From: JBFLXB01 sp964570625
GTDB lineage: Bacteria; Nitrospirota; Nitrospiria; 2-01-FULL-66-17
DNA length: 64,000 nt
Reading direction: 5' to 3'
NCBI GenBank assembly: GCA_964570625.1
Contig: CAZMYW010000027.1
Span: forward strand, 186,001 to 250,000
Both the position numbers and the translations under genes were made by a program. The notes under the pieces are model-generated. The model saw nothing but the letters and a program-made list of their open reading frames with translations, searched no databases and was not told where the DNA came from. This document shows, piece after piece, positions 8,760-15,631 of the stretch (the stretch's first letter is position 1; the number at the start of each line of letters is the position of its first letter).

Positions 8760-8859
8760 AAGGGGGCAGACACAAGGCGGAGCAAGGAAGGTCACCGCAG
8801 CGTACTGTTGCGTACGTGAGGATGACCTTCCGAAGCGACAACGCCGCGGATACCCCCTT
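8760..8859. repeat. Dispersed palindromic intergenic repeat, GTAC-core family, copy 3
   Basis: About 100 bp between two minus-strand glycosyltransferase genes. Outer inverted ends AAGGGGG / CCCCCTT; inner stem GGAAGGTCA / TGACCTTCC; core GCAGCGTAC-tgtt-GCGTACGTGAG. The flank acaaggcggagc / gcgacaacgccgcgga matches copy 1 at 2755-2875. Confidence 0.7.
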
Positions 8860-8888
8860 ATCCGCAGCCGATCGACCCCGGCGCCTCA

Positions 8889-9782
8889 TCACTCCTGGCC
8901 GGGGTCGATACGCTCGCTATGCTCAAACCGCATCTGTGCAATCTGCTCCGACACCAGCCCCATCAGGAAGATAATCACCGCGTTGATGAACAGCAGGGCC
9001 GACATGTTGGTGAACCGGCGAAACTCGATGAAAGTGTAGAGGTAGTAACTCAAACCGGTCACGAAAAACACGGCGCTCACCGGCAAGAACACTTTGATCG
9101 GGGAATAGAGCGTGGCGATCTTGAATATGATGACCAGAAAACGAATCCCGTCCCGGATCGGACGCAGTTTGCTCTCGCCCTTACGCTTGGCGGTGACGAT
9201 GGGGACGAACGTGACGCTATGCCCGGACCGGATGGTGGCCATGGTCAGCGTAGTGGGATACGAGAAGGCGTTCGGCAACAGATACACGAACCGCCTGGCG
9301 AGCGACGTCTTGATCGCCCGGAATCCGGACGTCGTGTCCAGAATCTGCCGACCGGTCAGGAACGACGCAAACAGGTTGTAGAAGCGATTGGCCCATTTGC
9401 GGTGCACGTCGCTCTGGGATCCTGCGGTGCGCGCGCCCACCACCATGTCGTAGGGCCCGATCTGCGCGACCAACCGCGGGATGTCGGCGGGGGTGTGCTG
9501 GCCGTCTCCGTCCATCATCACCAGCACCGCGCCGCGCCCCTGCCGGATGCCGGTCTTGATCGCGGCCCCGTTGCCCATCCGGTACGGGTGGCTGACCACC
9601 CGCGCGCCGGCGTCTCGGGCCTGCTGCGCGCTGCCGTCGTCCGAGCCGTCGTCCACCACCAGGACCTCGTCGTCAGGCGCGAGCACAGCGCGCGCCCGCT
9701 TGACCAGGTCCGCGATGTTCATCGCCTCGTTGTACACCGGAATGACCAGCGTCACCCCGGGACGTGTATCCCGCTCGTGCAT
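8889..9782 (-). CDS. GT2-family polyprenyl-phosphate glycosyltransferase (DPM1/ArnC-like)
   Basis: 297 residues: a GT2 domain with VLVVDDGSDDGS and MMDGDGQHTP (the DxD metal site), TTSGFRAIKT and AKRKGESKL, then two C-terminal membrane helices. This is the architecture of polyprenyl-phosphate mannose/glucose synthases, which load undecaprenyl phosphate with a sugar used by ArnT/PMT-type enzymes such as the partial gene at the left edge (inferred link). It lies 34 bp downstream of a GT4 gene on the same strand. Confidence 0.85.
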   Translation of the reverse strand: MHERDTRPGVTLVIPVYNEAMNIADLVKRARAVLAPDDEVLVVDDGSDDGSAQQARDAGARVVSHPYRMGNGAAIKTGIRQGRGAVLVMMDGDGQHTPADIPRLVAQIGPYDMVVGARTAGSQSDVHRKWANRFYNLFASFLTGRQILDTTSGFRAIKTSLARRFVYLLPNAFSYPTTLTMATIRSGHSVTFVPIVTAKRKGESKLRPIRDGIRFLVIIFKIATLYSPIKVFLPVSAVFFVTGLSYYLYTFIEFRRFTNMSALLFINAVIIFLMGLVSEQIAQMRFEHSERIDPGQE

Positions 9783-9816
9783 GGTGGGCGAAGACTAAAT
9801 CATCGTCCGGGAAAAA

Positions 9817-11022
9817 TCAATCCAACGAGGCATACACGGCCTCCAGCGCGTTGACCGAACGCGACCAGTCGTATTGTGACTCGACCAGTGAGCGCGCCTC
9901 CCGCGCCAGCCGGCGCCGGAGTTCTGCGTCGTTCAACAGGTCCGACACGCATTGGGCGAACGCCTCCGGCGTATCACCCACCAGGAGATGGTGGTCCGGC
10001 TCGACCTCCAACCCCTCGCATCCGATCGATGTCGTGACTACCGGCGTGCCCGCGGCCATGGACTCCAGGATCTTCAGCCGGGTTCCCCCGCCCACGCGCA
10101 ACGGCACCACGCTGACGGTGGCCCGCGCCAGTTCCGGGCGCACGTCTTCCACGTAGCCCACGAGATCGACCGACGGCCACCGCGCGGACTGCTGCTGAAC
10201 GCTCGGGGGGACGTGCGCCCCCACGATGCGCAATCTCACGTCCGGGAAACGTTCCACGATGCGACCGTAGATCGATTCCAGGAAATACCGCAACGCATCC
10301 ACATTCGGATCGTGACGAAACCAGCCCACGAACAGCAAGGTCCGGGCGTCCTTTTTCGCCTCCAGACACTCGGCGTAGTGCGCCACGTCTACGCCGTTGG
10401 GCACCACGGTCACTCGATCGCTGATCGGCCGCACCTGCCGCGCGTCGTCCTCCGACATGGTCACCACCGCCCCGAACCGCCGCCAGACCGCCTCTTCATA
10501 GGCGCGCATCAATCGCGCTTCGCGAGCCCAGAACCAGCGCCCGATACCCCACGCAACCCCAACCCGGCGACTGAGGGGCAGCCAGGCCACGTCGTGTTCG
10601 ACCAACACCCCGCGACGCGCAAGCAGCGGCCAGTCGAGATCGTGGACGTGTTGGACCATCTGGATCCACTCGATCTGCACTGCGTTGAACGTCTCGCGCT
10701 GCAGCAGCTCGTGCAGCGCGCTCGCGAGCGCCGGACTGCGCTTGTTGAGCACACTGAGCGGCAGGCTCCACACCCAACGCACACCCTGGAGCACGCGCGA
10801 AGCTAAGGCCGCCGGACCGGGTTGCCATGGGACCACGATCACGCGGTCGCACAGTCGCTTCAGCTCTGGGAGATGTCGGACTACCTCTTCGGCCGAGTCC
10901 GCCAGGGTAACCAGCGTGACGCGATGGTGCGACGCAAGGTGTTTGAGCAGGTTGAACACGCGCAGCCGCCCCCCGGACTTTAGGGGCAGGGGAAAGGACA
11001 TGGAAACGATTAGAACGCGCAT
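9817..11022 (-). CDS. GT4-family glycosyltransferase
   Basis: 401 residues from ATG 11022 (MRVLIVSMSFPLPLKSGGRLR), a typical GT-B N-terminus with a glycine-rich acceptor loop. The C-terminal domain has LLFVGWFRHDPNVDAL, VPLRVGGGTRLKILESMAAG and PVVTTSIGCEGLEV. The GGGTRLKxLE-MA-G motif is characteristic of one GT4 subgroup often found in exopolysaccharide and sugar-PEP-CTERM clusters. Upstream in-frame codons are not protein-like, and a plus-strand promoter for the next TA operon lies there. Confidence 0.85.
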   Translation of the reverse strand: MRVLIVSMSFPLPLKSGGRLRVFNLLKHLASHHRVTLVTLADSAEEVVRHLPELKRLCDRVIVVPWQPGPAALASRVLQGVRWVWSLPLSVLNKRSPALASALHELLQRETFNAVQIEWIQMVQHVHDLDWPLLARRGVLVEHDVAWLPLSRRVGVAWGIGRWFWAREARLMRAYEEAVWRRFGAVVTMSEDDARQVRPISDRVTVVPNGVDVAHYAECLEAKKDARTLLFVGWFRHDPNVDALRYFLESIYGRIVERFPDVRLRIVGAHVPPSVQQQSARWPSVDLVGYVEDVRPELARATVSVVPLRVGGGTRLKILESMAAGTPVVTTSIGCEGLEVEPDHHLLVGDTPEAFAQCVSDLLNDAELRRRLAREARSLVESQYDWSRSVNALEAVYASLD

Positions 11023-11125
11023 CGCTACGTCGCTCGCCAACCGAACGGCCGATCGCGACTGCGGTCCCGGATCCTCAACTCGGTGATCCCGTTCATGAGG
11101 ACTCGGGCGCTCACCAGACGGCCAC

Positions 11126-11156
11126 TTGACACACAATGTATTCCCATGTCATACAT
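11126..11156 (+). promoter_or_regulatory. Promoter and operator-like inverted repeat of the DUF433/DUF5615 module
   Basis: TTGACA at 11126-11131 is a perfect -35 hexamer, and a poor -10-like TCATAC lies 17 bp on. ATGTAT (11136) and ATACAT (11151) form an inverted repeat with a 9-bp spacer over this promoter, 23 bp before the antitoxin start. Autoregulation by the ribbon-helix-helix-like N-terminus of the antitoxin would be typical (inference). Confidence 0.45.
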
Positions 11157-11178
11157 GAGCATACAGAGAGAGACGACC

Positions 11179-11598
11179 ATGGCCGTCATCCAGAAAAGTC
11201 TGCGAATTCAGCAAAACACCCTGAAAGAAATCGAACGCATCGCGAAGGAAACGAACCAGGACTTCTCGCGCGTCGCCAACGAGCTGCTCGAAGAAGCCGT
11301 AAAGACCCACCGCTGCCCCGGGATCGTTTTTACGGAAGGCGTCAAAGGCCGGAGAGCCAAAGTGGCTGGCACGGGTATCGAAGTGTGGGAAGTCATCGCC
11401 GCCTATCTCAGTGTCGGGAAGAACGAGACCCGTCTTCGACGGGCCTATCACTGGTTGACCGACCAACAGCTTCGATCGGCGCTCGGGTATTACCGGGCGT
11501 ACCCCGAGGGGATCGACGGGCTGATCAGCGCCAATGAACACTGGACTCCGAAGCAGGTTCACAAGAGCCATCCGGTCCTGCCTGACGGCGGAGGATGA
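11179..11598 (+). CDS. DUF433-family antitoxin with N-terminal RHH-like region
   Basis: 139 residues from ATG 11179. The N-terminus (VIQKSLRIQQNTLKEIERIAK...FSRVANELLEEAV) resembles a ribbon-helix-helix DNA-binding segment. The C-terminus (GTGIEVWEVIAAYLSVG, RRAYHWLTDQQLRSALGYYRAYPEGID) is a DUF433 winged-helix-like domain. DUF433 proteins are regularly paired with DUF5615 PIN-like toxins, and exactly this pair is present: the stop overlaps the next ATG (ATGA). It should neutralise the toxin and repress the operon. Confidence 0.8.
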   Translation: MAVIQKSLRIQQNTLKEIERIAKETNQDFSRVANELLEEAVKTHRCPGIVFTEGVKGRRAKVAGTGIEVWEVIAAYLSVGKNETRLRRAYHWLTDQQLRSALGYYRAYPEGIDGLISANEHWTPKQVHKSHPVLPDGGG

Positions 11599-11945
11599 AG
11601 TATTACCTCGATGAAGACATCAGCCCCAAAATCGCCGCAATCCTTCGGAAAGGCGGCGTGGACGCGGTGAGCGCGCATGATGCCGGAAGACTCCAGATCT
11701 CCGATCAGGACCACTTGGAATTCGCGGCCGCCGCCGGGCGATGTCTCGTCACGAGAAACCGGAACGACTTCATCACGTTGACGCTTCAGTTCTTCAACGA
11801 CCATCACCCGCATGCCGGCGTGCTCATCATCCCCTACTCGCTGCCTGGCGACCGTTTTCAGACCGTGGCCCGGGCGATCGCCCAACACGCGTCCCTCCAC
11901 GCGCACGGCCTCACCCCCTACAGCATCGACTTCTTAAAAAGCTGA
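11595..11945 (+). CDS. DUF5615 PIN-like toxin
   Basis: 116 residues, beginning MKYYLDEDISPKIAAILRKGG, with SAHDAGRL, ISDQDHLEFAAAAGRCLVTRNRNDF. The conserved acidic residues (D6, E7, D8 and the D of RNRNDF) are those of the PIN-like DUF5615/Mut7-C fold, presumed ribonucleases. It is translationally coupled to the DUF433 antitoxin. It stops 35 bp before the convergent cysC stop. Confidence 0.8.
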   Translation: MKYYLDEDISPKIAAILRKGGVDAVSAHDAGRLQISDQDHLEFAAAAGRCLVTRNRNDFITLTLQFFNDHHPHAGVLIIPYSLPGDRFQTVARAIAQHASLHAHGLTPYSIDFLKS

Positions 11946-11979
11946 CACCTTCATCAACAAGATCTGGGTCCCAGTCCCT

Positions 11980-12522
11980 TCAGGGTAGCCATCCCAGTGT
12001 CTCAAGCTTACGAATCACCTTCTGCGCGCTCTCTTCCACGGTCTCCCGATCAGTGCAGAGCGTCACGTCCGGATCCAGGGGTTCTTCGTAGGGATCGTCG
12101 ACTCCCGTGAACTGTTTGATCTCGCCCGCCCGGGCCTTGCGGTACAGTCCTTTCACGTCGCGTTGCTCGCAGATCTCGACCGGGCATTTGACGTAGGCCT
12201 CCACAAACGAGCCCACCATCTTCCGCACCTCGTTGCGAATTTCCCGATAGGGAGAAATCGCGGCCGCGATGTTAGGCACGCCGTGTTTGGTCAGAGTCTG
12301 GCAGACCCAGCCGATGCGACGGATATTGGTGTCGCGATCCTCGCGGCTGAACCCCAGGCCTTTGCTGAGGTGCGTCCGGACTACGTCCCCGTCCAGAATC
12401 TCCACGCTTCGGCCCAATCGCTTTTCGATCGCCGCCGCCACGCGATGGGCCACCGTGGTCTTCCCGGCGCCCGAGAGCCCCGTGAACCAGATCGTAAAAC
12501 CTCCTTGCGACGCGCTGCTCAT
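11980..12522 (-). CDS. cysC: Adenylylsulfate (APS) kinase
   Basis: 180 residues from ATG 12522 with GGAGG six bases ahead. P-loop GLSGAGKT (residues 15-22), DGDVVRTHLSKGLGFSREDRDTN, and FVEAYVKCPVEICEQRDVKGLYRKA are APS-kinase signatures. It phosphorylates APS to PAPS, the sulfuryl donor. Placed directly after UDP-xylose synthase in a polysaccharide locus and not with cysND or cysH, it may supply PAPS for polysaccharide sulfation (inference; no sulfotransferase is evident in the window). Confidence 0.92.
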   Translation of the reverse strand: MSSASQGGFTIWFTGLSGAGKTTVAHRVAAAIEKRLGRSVEILDGDVVRTHLSKGLGFSREDRDTNIRRIGWVCQTLTKHGVPNIAAAISPYREIRNEVRKMVGSFVEAYVKCPVEICEQRDVKGLYRKARAGEIKQFTGVDDPYEEPLDPDVTLCTDRETVEESAQKVIRKLETLGWLP

Positions 12523-12539
12523 GCGACCTCCTGTCACAA

Positions 12540-13505
12540 TCAGGTTCGACCACCCGCCTTCAGCAGTTCGGTGAAGTAGGTGATGGTTTGTCGAAGCCCG
12601 GGGTCGAGCCCCACGGTCGGCTCCCAGCCCAACACCCGCTTGGCCACGGAAATGTCCGGGCACCGCTGCTTGGGATCGTCGGCGGGAAGGGGCTGGAACA
12701 CGATCTTGGCCTTCGAACCCGTGAGCGCGATGACTCGTTCGGCGAGCTGCCGCATGGTGAATTCGTTCGGATTCCCGAGATTGATCGGCCCAATCACATC
12801 GTCGGAGGTGGCCATCAGGCGGATGAGGCCGTCAACGAGATCGTCCACAAAGCAAAAGCTCCGCGATTGCAGCCCATCCCCGTAGACCGTCACGTCGCGT
12901 CCTTCCAGCACCTGCATGATGAAATTGGACACGACCCGTCCGTCATGGGGATGCATCTTCGGACCGTAGGTGTTGAAGATACGGGCGACTTTGATCCGCA
13001 GCCGGTGCTGGCGGTGGTAGTCGAAGCACAGCGTTTCAGCGCAGCGTTTGCCTTCGTCATAACACGCGCGAAGTCCGATCGGATTCACCCGGCCCCAATA
13101 GGCCTCGGTCTGGGGATGGATTTCAGGATCGCCATACACTTCCGACGTGGACGCCTGGAGGATCTTGGCTTTGACCCGTTTGGCCAGACCCAGCATGTTG
13201 ATCATGCCGTGGACCGAGGTCTTGGTGGTCTGGACGGGATCATGTTGGTAATGAACCGGCGAAGCCGGACACGCCAGGTTGTAGATCTCGTCCACCTCGA
13301 CGTAGAGCGGAAAACACACATCATGACGGACCAGTTCGAACCGAGGGTTGTCCAGCATGTGAGCGACATTGGCCCGTCGCCCGGTATAGAAATTGTCCAC
13401 GCACAACACCTCGGCGCCGTCGGCGAGCAACCGCGCACAGAGGTGCGACCCGATGAACCCCGCTCCCCCCGTCACCAGCACCCGCTTGGCCACCAGATCA
13501 TGCAT
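12540..13505 (-). CDS. uxs: UDP-glucuronate decarboxylase (UDP-xylose synthase)
   Basis: 321 residues, full length for the extended-SDR UXS group. NAD site TGGAGFIG (residues 12-19), catalytic ASTSEVYGDP (T120) and Y149-x3-K153 in ACYDEGKR, then RIFNTYGPKMHPHDGRVVSNF and QSRSFCFVDDLVDG, which are diagnostic of UXS over other SDRs. It converts UDP-glucuronate to UDP-xylose in the cytosol. Seventeen bases separate it from cysC downstream. A second copy of its first ~67 codons exists at 14387-14587. Confidence 0.93.
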   Translation of the reverse strand: MHDLVAKRVLVTGGAGFIGSHLCARLLADGAEVLCVDNFYTGRRANVAHMLDNPRFELVRHDVCFPLYVEVDEIYNLACPASPVHYQHDPVQTTKTSVHGMINMLGLAKRVKAKILQASTSEVYGDPEIHPQTEAYWGRVNPIGLRACYDEGKRCAETLCFDYHRQHRLRIKVARIFNTYGPKMHPHDGRVVSNFIMQVLEGRDVTVYGDGLQSRSFCFVDDLVDGLIRLMATSDDVIGPINLGNPNEFTMRQLAERVIALTGSKAKIVFQPLPADDPKQRCPDISVAKRVLGWEPTVGLDPGLRQTITYFTELLKAGGRT

Positions 13506-13597
13506 CGTCTACCCCCTTCGCCTGACCAACGCTCCGGTCACGAGCATCCCCGCTTATCCAGTATTTGGATACCCTTAGTACTGCATTCCTCGACCGT

Positions 13598-13704
13598 TTC
13601 TCGATGCTCCGGCCCAGCCGTTGTTCGAGCACCTCGCCCCCGCGACGGGCGATCGTGGTCTTACCCGCGCCAGAGAGTCCCGTAAACCAGCTCGTCCCGC
13701 TCGC
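13598..13704 (-). pseudogene. Truncated cysC fragment
   Basis: The minus strand encodes SWFTGLSGAGKTTIARR..EVLEQRLGRSIEK, which matches the P-loop segment of cysC (residues ~12-45) but has no start or remaining enzyme. It breaks off into unrelated sequence at ~13598. Nucleotide similarity to the intact cysC is clear but not close, so it is not a fresh copy. It lies between uxs and a MazF-type TA module. Confidence 0.7.
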
Positions 13705-13728
13705 AATGGTACAGCGTCCATCGGCAGC

Positions 13729-13758
13729 TTGCCCACACAGTCGTATCTGGAATATACT
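13729..13758 (+). promoter_or_regulatory. Sigma70-like promoter of the MazF-type module
   Basis: TTGCCC (13729-13734), an 18-bp spacer, TATACT (13753-13758). GGAGG follows at 13771 and ATG at 13783. Five of six -10 bases and four of six -35 bases match consensus. Confidence 0.55.
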
Positions 13759-13782
13759 GTCATTCGTCTCGGAGGTTCCCCC

Positions 13783-13992
13783 ATGCGCAGTCACCGCGAT
13801 CGGGAAGAGGACTTGCTCGGAAAACTTCTCACGCTCCCGCCGGAAAAGGTCTCGGAAGTAGAGGATTTTATCGATTTCCTCCGCGCGCGACAGGATGACC
13901 GCCTCATCGTCGCCTCGGCGGGCCGCCTTTCGGAAGACGCGCTCCGTCGCGTGTGGGACAATCCCGACGATGCCGAATATGACCGGCTATGA
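13783..13992 (+). CDS. Antitoxin of a MazF-type module (DUF2281/AbrB-independent type)
   Basis: 69 residues with GGAGG eight bases before ATG 13783. The N-terminal half DLLGKLLTLPPEKVSEVEDFIDFL is typical of small DUF2281-like antitoxins. The tail RVWDNPDDAEYDRL is the acidic toxin-binding end usual for antitoxins paired with PemK/MazF toxins. Its stop overlaps the toxin start. It probably masks the toxin and autoregulates. Confidence 0.7.
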   Translation: MRSHRDREEDLLGKLLTLPPEKVSEVEDFIDFLRARQDDRLIVASAGRLSEDALRRVWDNPDDAEYDRL

Positions 13993-14320
13993 GTTCGGCG
14001 ATGTGATCCTCGTTCCCTTCCCCTTCACCGATCAATCGACCAGCAAGAAGCGCCCAGCCGTGGTCATCAGTTCCTCCGCCTACCACACCGATCGTCCCGA
14101 TGTGATCTTGATGGCGATCACGAGCCAAGTCAGACCCATAGCCGCCGTCGGCGAAGTCTCCGTCAGACATGTGGACGGATGCGGCCTCCTCAAACCCTCG
14201 GTCATTAAACCCGTGATTGCCACCATCGCGAGAGAGCTGATCATCAGAAAGCTCGGCCGACTCCACGCCGATGACCGACAAACGTTGCTAAACGGCTTGC
14301 GAGTCATCCTCGGCGAATAA
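13979..14320 (+). CDS. PemK/MazF-family endoribonuclease toxin
   Basis: 113 residues from ATG 13979 (an in-frame ATG at 13970 is also possible). YEFGDVILVPFPFTDQSTSKKRPAVVIS is the MazF start motif. It continues with DVILMAITSQ and GLLKPSVIKPVIATIARELI, as in the family. MazF-type toxins cleave mRNA at short sequences. The gene starts inside the antitoxin gene. The module sits between fragments of cysC and uxs, apparently inserted in, or left at the edge of, a decayed duplicate. Confidence 0.85.
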   Translation: MTGYEFGDVILVPFPFTDQSTSKKRPAVVISSSAYHTDRPDVILMAITSQVRPIAAVGEVSVRHVDGCGLLKPSVIKPVIATIARELIIRKLGRLHADDRQTLLNGLRVILGE

Positions 14321-14356
14321 CCTTTTCCAGCAGTCAACTCTTTCCCTCATACCCCG

Positions 14357-14587
14357 CTAAGCGCTCGCGTTTCGTGAAACGACAAACAGCGGAAAACACA
14401 CATCATGACGGACCAGTTCGAACCGCGGGTTGTCCAGCAGGTGAGCCACATTCGCCCGGCGACCGGTGTAGAAATTGTCCACGCACAACACCTCGGCGCC
14501 GTCCGCCAGCAACCGCGCGCACAAGTGCGAGCCGATAAACCCCGCCCCTCCCGTCACCAGCACCCGCTTGGCCACCAGATCATGCAT
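14357..14587 (-). pseudogene. Truncated second copy of uxs (first ~67 codons)
   Basis: From ATG 14587 the product is nearly identical to the first 67 residues of the intact UDP-xylose synthase (one M-to-L change at residue 50). It then diverges after CFPL and stops. The DNA is also very similar. A 14-bp palindrome, CGTTTCGTGAAACG (14368-14381), lies just past the break. Without the catalytic Tyr/Lys it cannot be an enzyme. Confidence 0.85.
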
Positions 14588-14590
14588 GAT

Positions 14591-15592
14591 TTACGACCTC
14601 CGTATTCTTTCAGCCACTTCGGCTTGATCGCCCGGCGATCGCGCCCGTTGCATCACCGCAGGATTGATCGCCCCGAACACACTGTGTGGACGGAGCTGCC
14701 ACCATAATGCGCGGAACAATGAACCCGCCACCGCAACATCTCCCCGCACCAGGGCCACGAGCAGGCGGCTGAGAAACACCGCGCTGAACAGTGGGACGAA
14801 CGCCACCCAGTGATATGCCGATGCGTGCTTTCGCATGAAGTACATCCAGTTCCTCGTTCGATAGTAGGCCGTGATGGGGTTGAGGCCTTTCCCCGTGCTC
14901 GCCTCACCCTTGTGGTACACCACTGCGCGCGGAACAAAGAGAATTCGGTGCCCAGACCGGCGCCCGCGGAGGCACCAATCCACTTCCTCGAAATATGCGA
15001 AAAATGTCTCGTCCAACATTCCCACACTCTTCACAAATTCATTCGACACCAAGATCGCACAGCCGACAACGTAGTCCACGTCCCGCTGAGCGAATTCCTT
15101 CCCGTCATCAGCCTTTCCAACATTGATCGTCCGCCGATTGAACCACAGGCTGAATGTCTCTCCGGCGGAAAACAACAGATGCGTCTCAGGATAACAGAGC
15201 ACCTTGGGACCGAGGACCCCGGCGGACGGATTCTCCTCTGCGGCACGAATCAGCGCATCTAATGCATCAGGCTCGACGAACGCATCATTGTTCAGGAGCC
15301 AAATATACTCAGCCCCTTGTTCGAGCGCGTAACGAATCCCCACATTGTTTCCGCCCGAGTATCCGAGATTCTCCTTGTTCGCAAGAACCGTCACAGACGG
15401 ATCCGTCGCGCGAACCGCTTCAACCGAGCCGTCTACGGACCCGTTGTCGACAACGGTCACATGGAAATTTGGATATCGAAGCTTGTCGACACTGTTCAGA
15501 CAGTGAAGAGTATCGTCCTTGCCGTTCCAGTTGAGGATCACCACCTCTACCCTGGGGTGATCGGGTTTCTCAGCGGGACGATCAATTAGCAT
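14591..15592 (-). CDS. GT2-family glycosyltransferase (rhamnosyltransferase-like)
   Basis: 333 residues: VEVVILNWNGKDDTLHCL, VVDNGSVDGS, ENLGYSGGNNVGI and IWLLNNDAFVEPDAL (DxD-equivalent NND) define the GT2 rhamnosyltransferase-like group. EVDWCLRGRRSGHRI follows, and a hydrophobic C-terminal segment probably touches the membrane. It adds a sugar to a lipid-linked glycan in the cytosol. It ends 3 bp before the start of the uxs fragment downstream. Confidence 0.85.
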   Translation of the reverse strand: MLIDRPAEKPDHPRVEVVILNWNGKDDTLHCLNSVDKLRYPNFHVTVVDNGSVDGSVEAVRATDPSVTVLANKENLGYSGGNNVGIRYALEQGAEYIWLLNNDAFVEPDALDALIRAAEENPSAGVLGPKVLCYPETHLLFSAGETFSLWFNRRTINVGKADDGKEFAQRDVDYVVGCAILVSNEFVKSVGMLDETFFAYFEEVDWCLRGRRSGHRILFVPRAVVYHKGEASTGKGLNPITAYYRTRNWMYFMRKHASAYHWVAFVPLFSAVFLSRLLVALVRGDVAVAGSLFRALWWQLRPHSVFGAINPAVMQRARSPGDQAEVAERIRRS

Positions 15593-15631
15593 GCGACAGT
15601 TCAGCTCCGGGGAACGAGCCGATTCACCTAT

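Noticed and set aside
11179..14320. Genomic island bounded by att sites or an integrase around the TA modules
   Set aside because: No integrase, transposase, tRNA end or matching direct repeats were found on either side.
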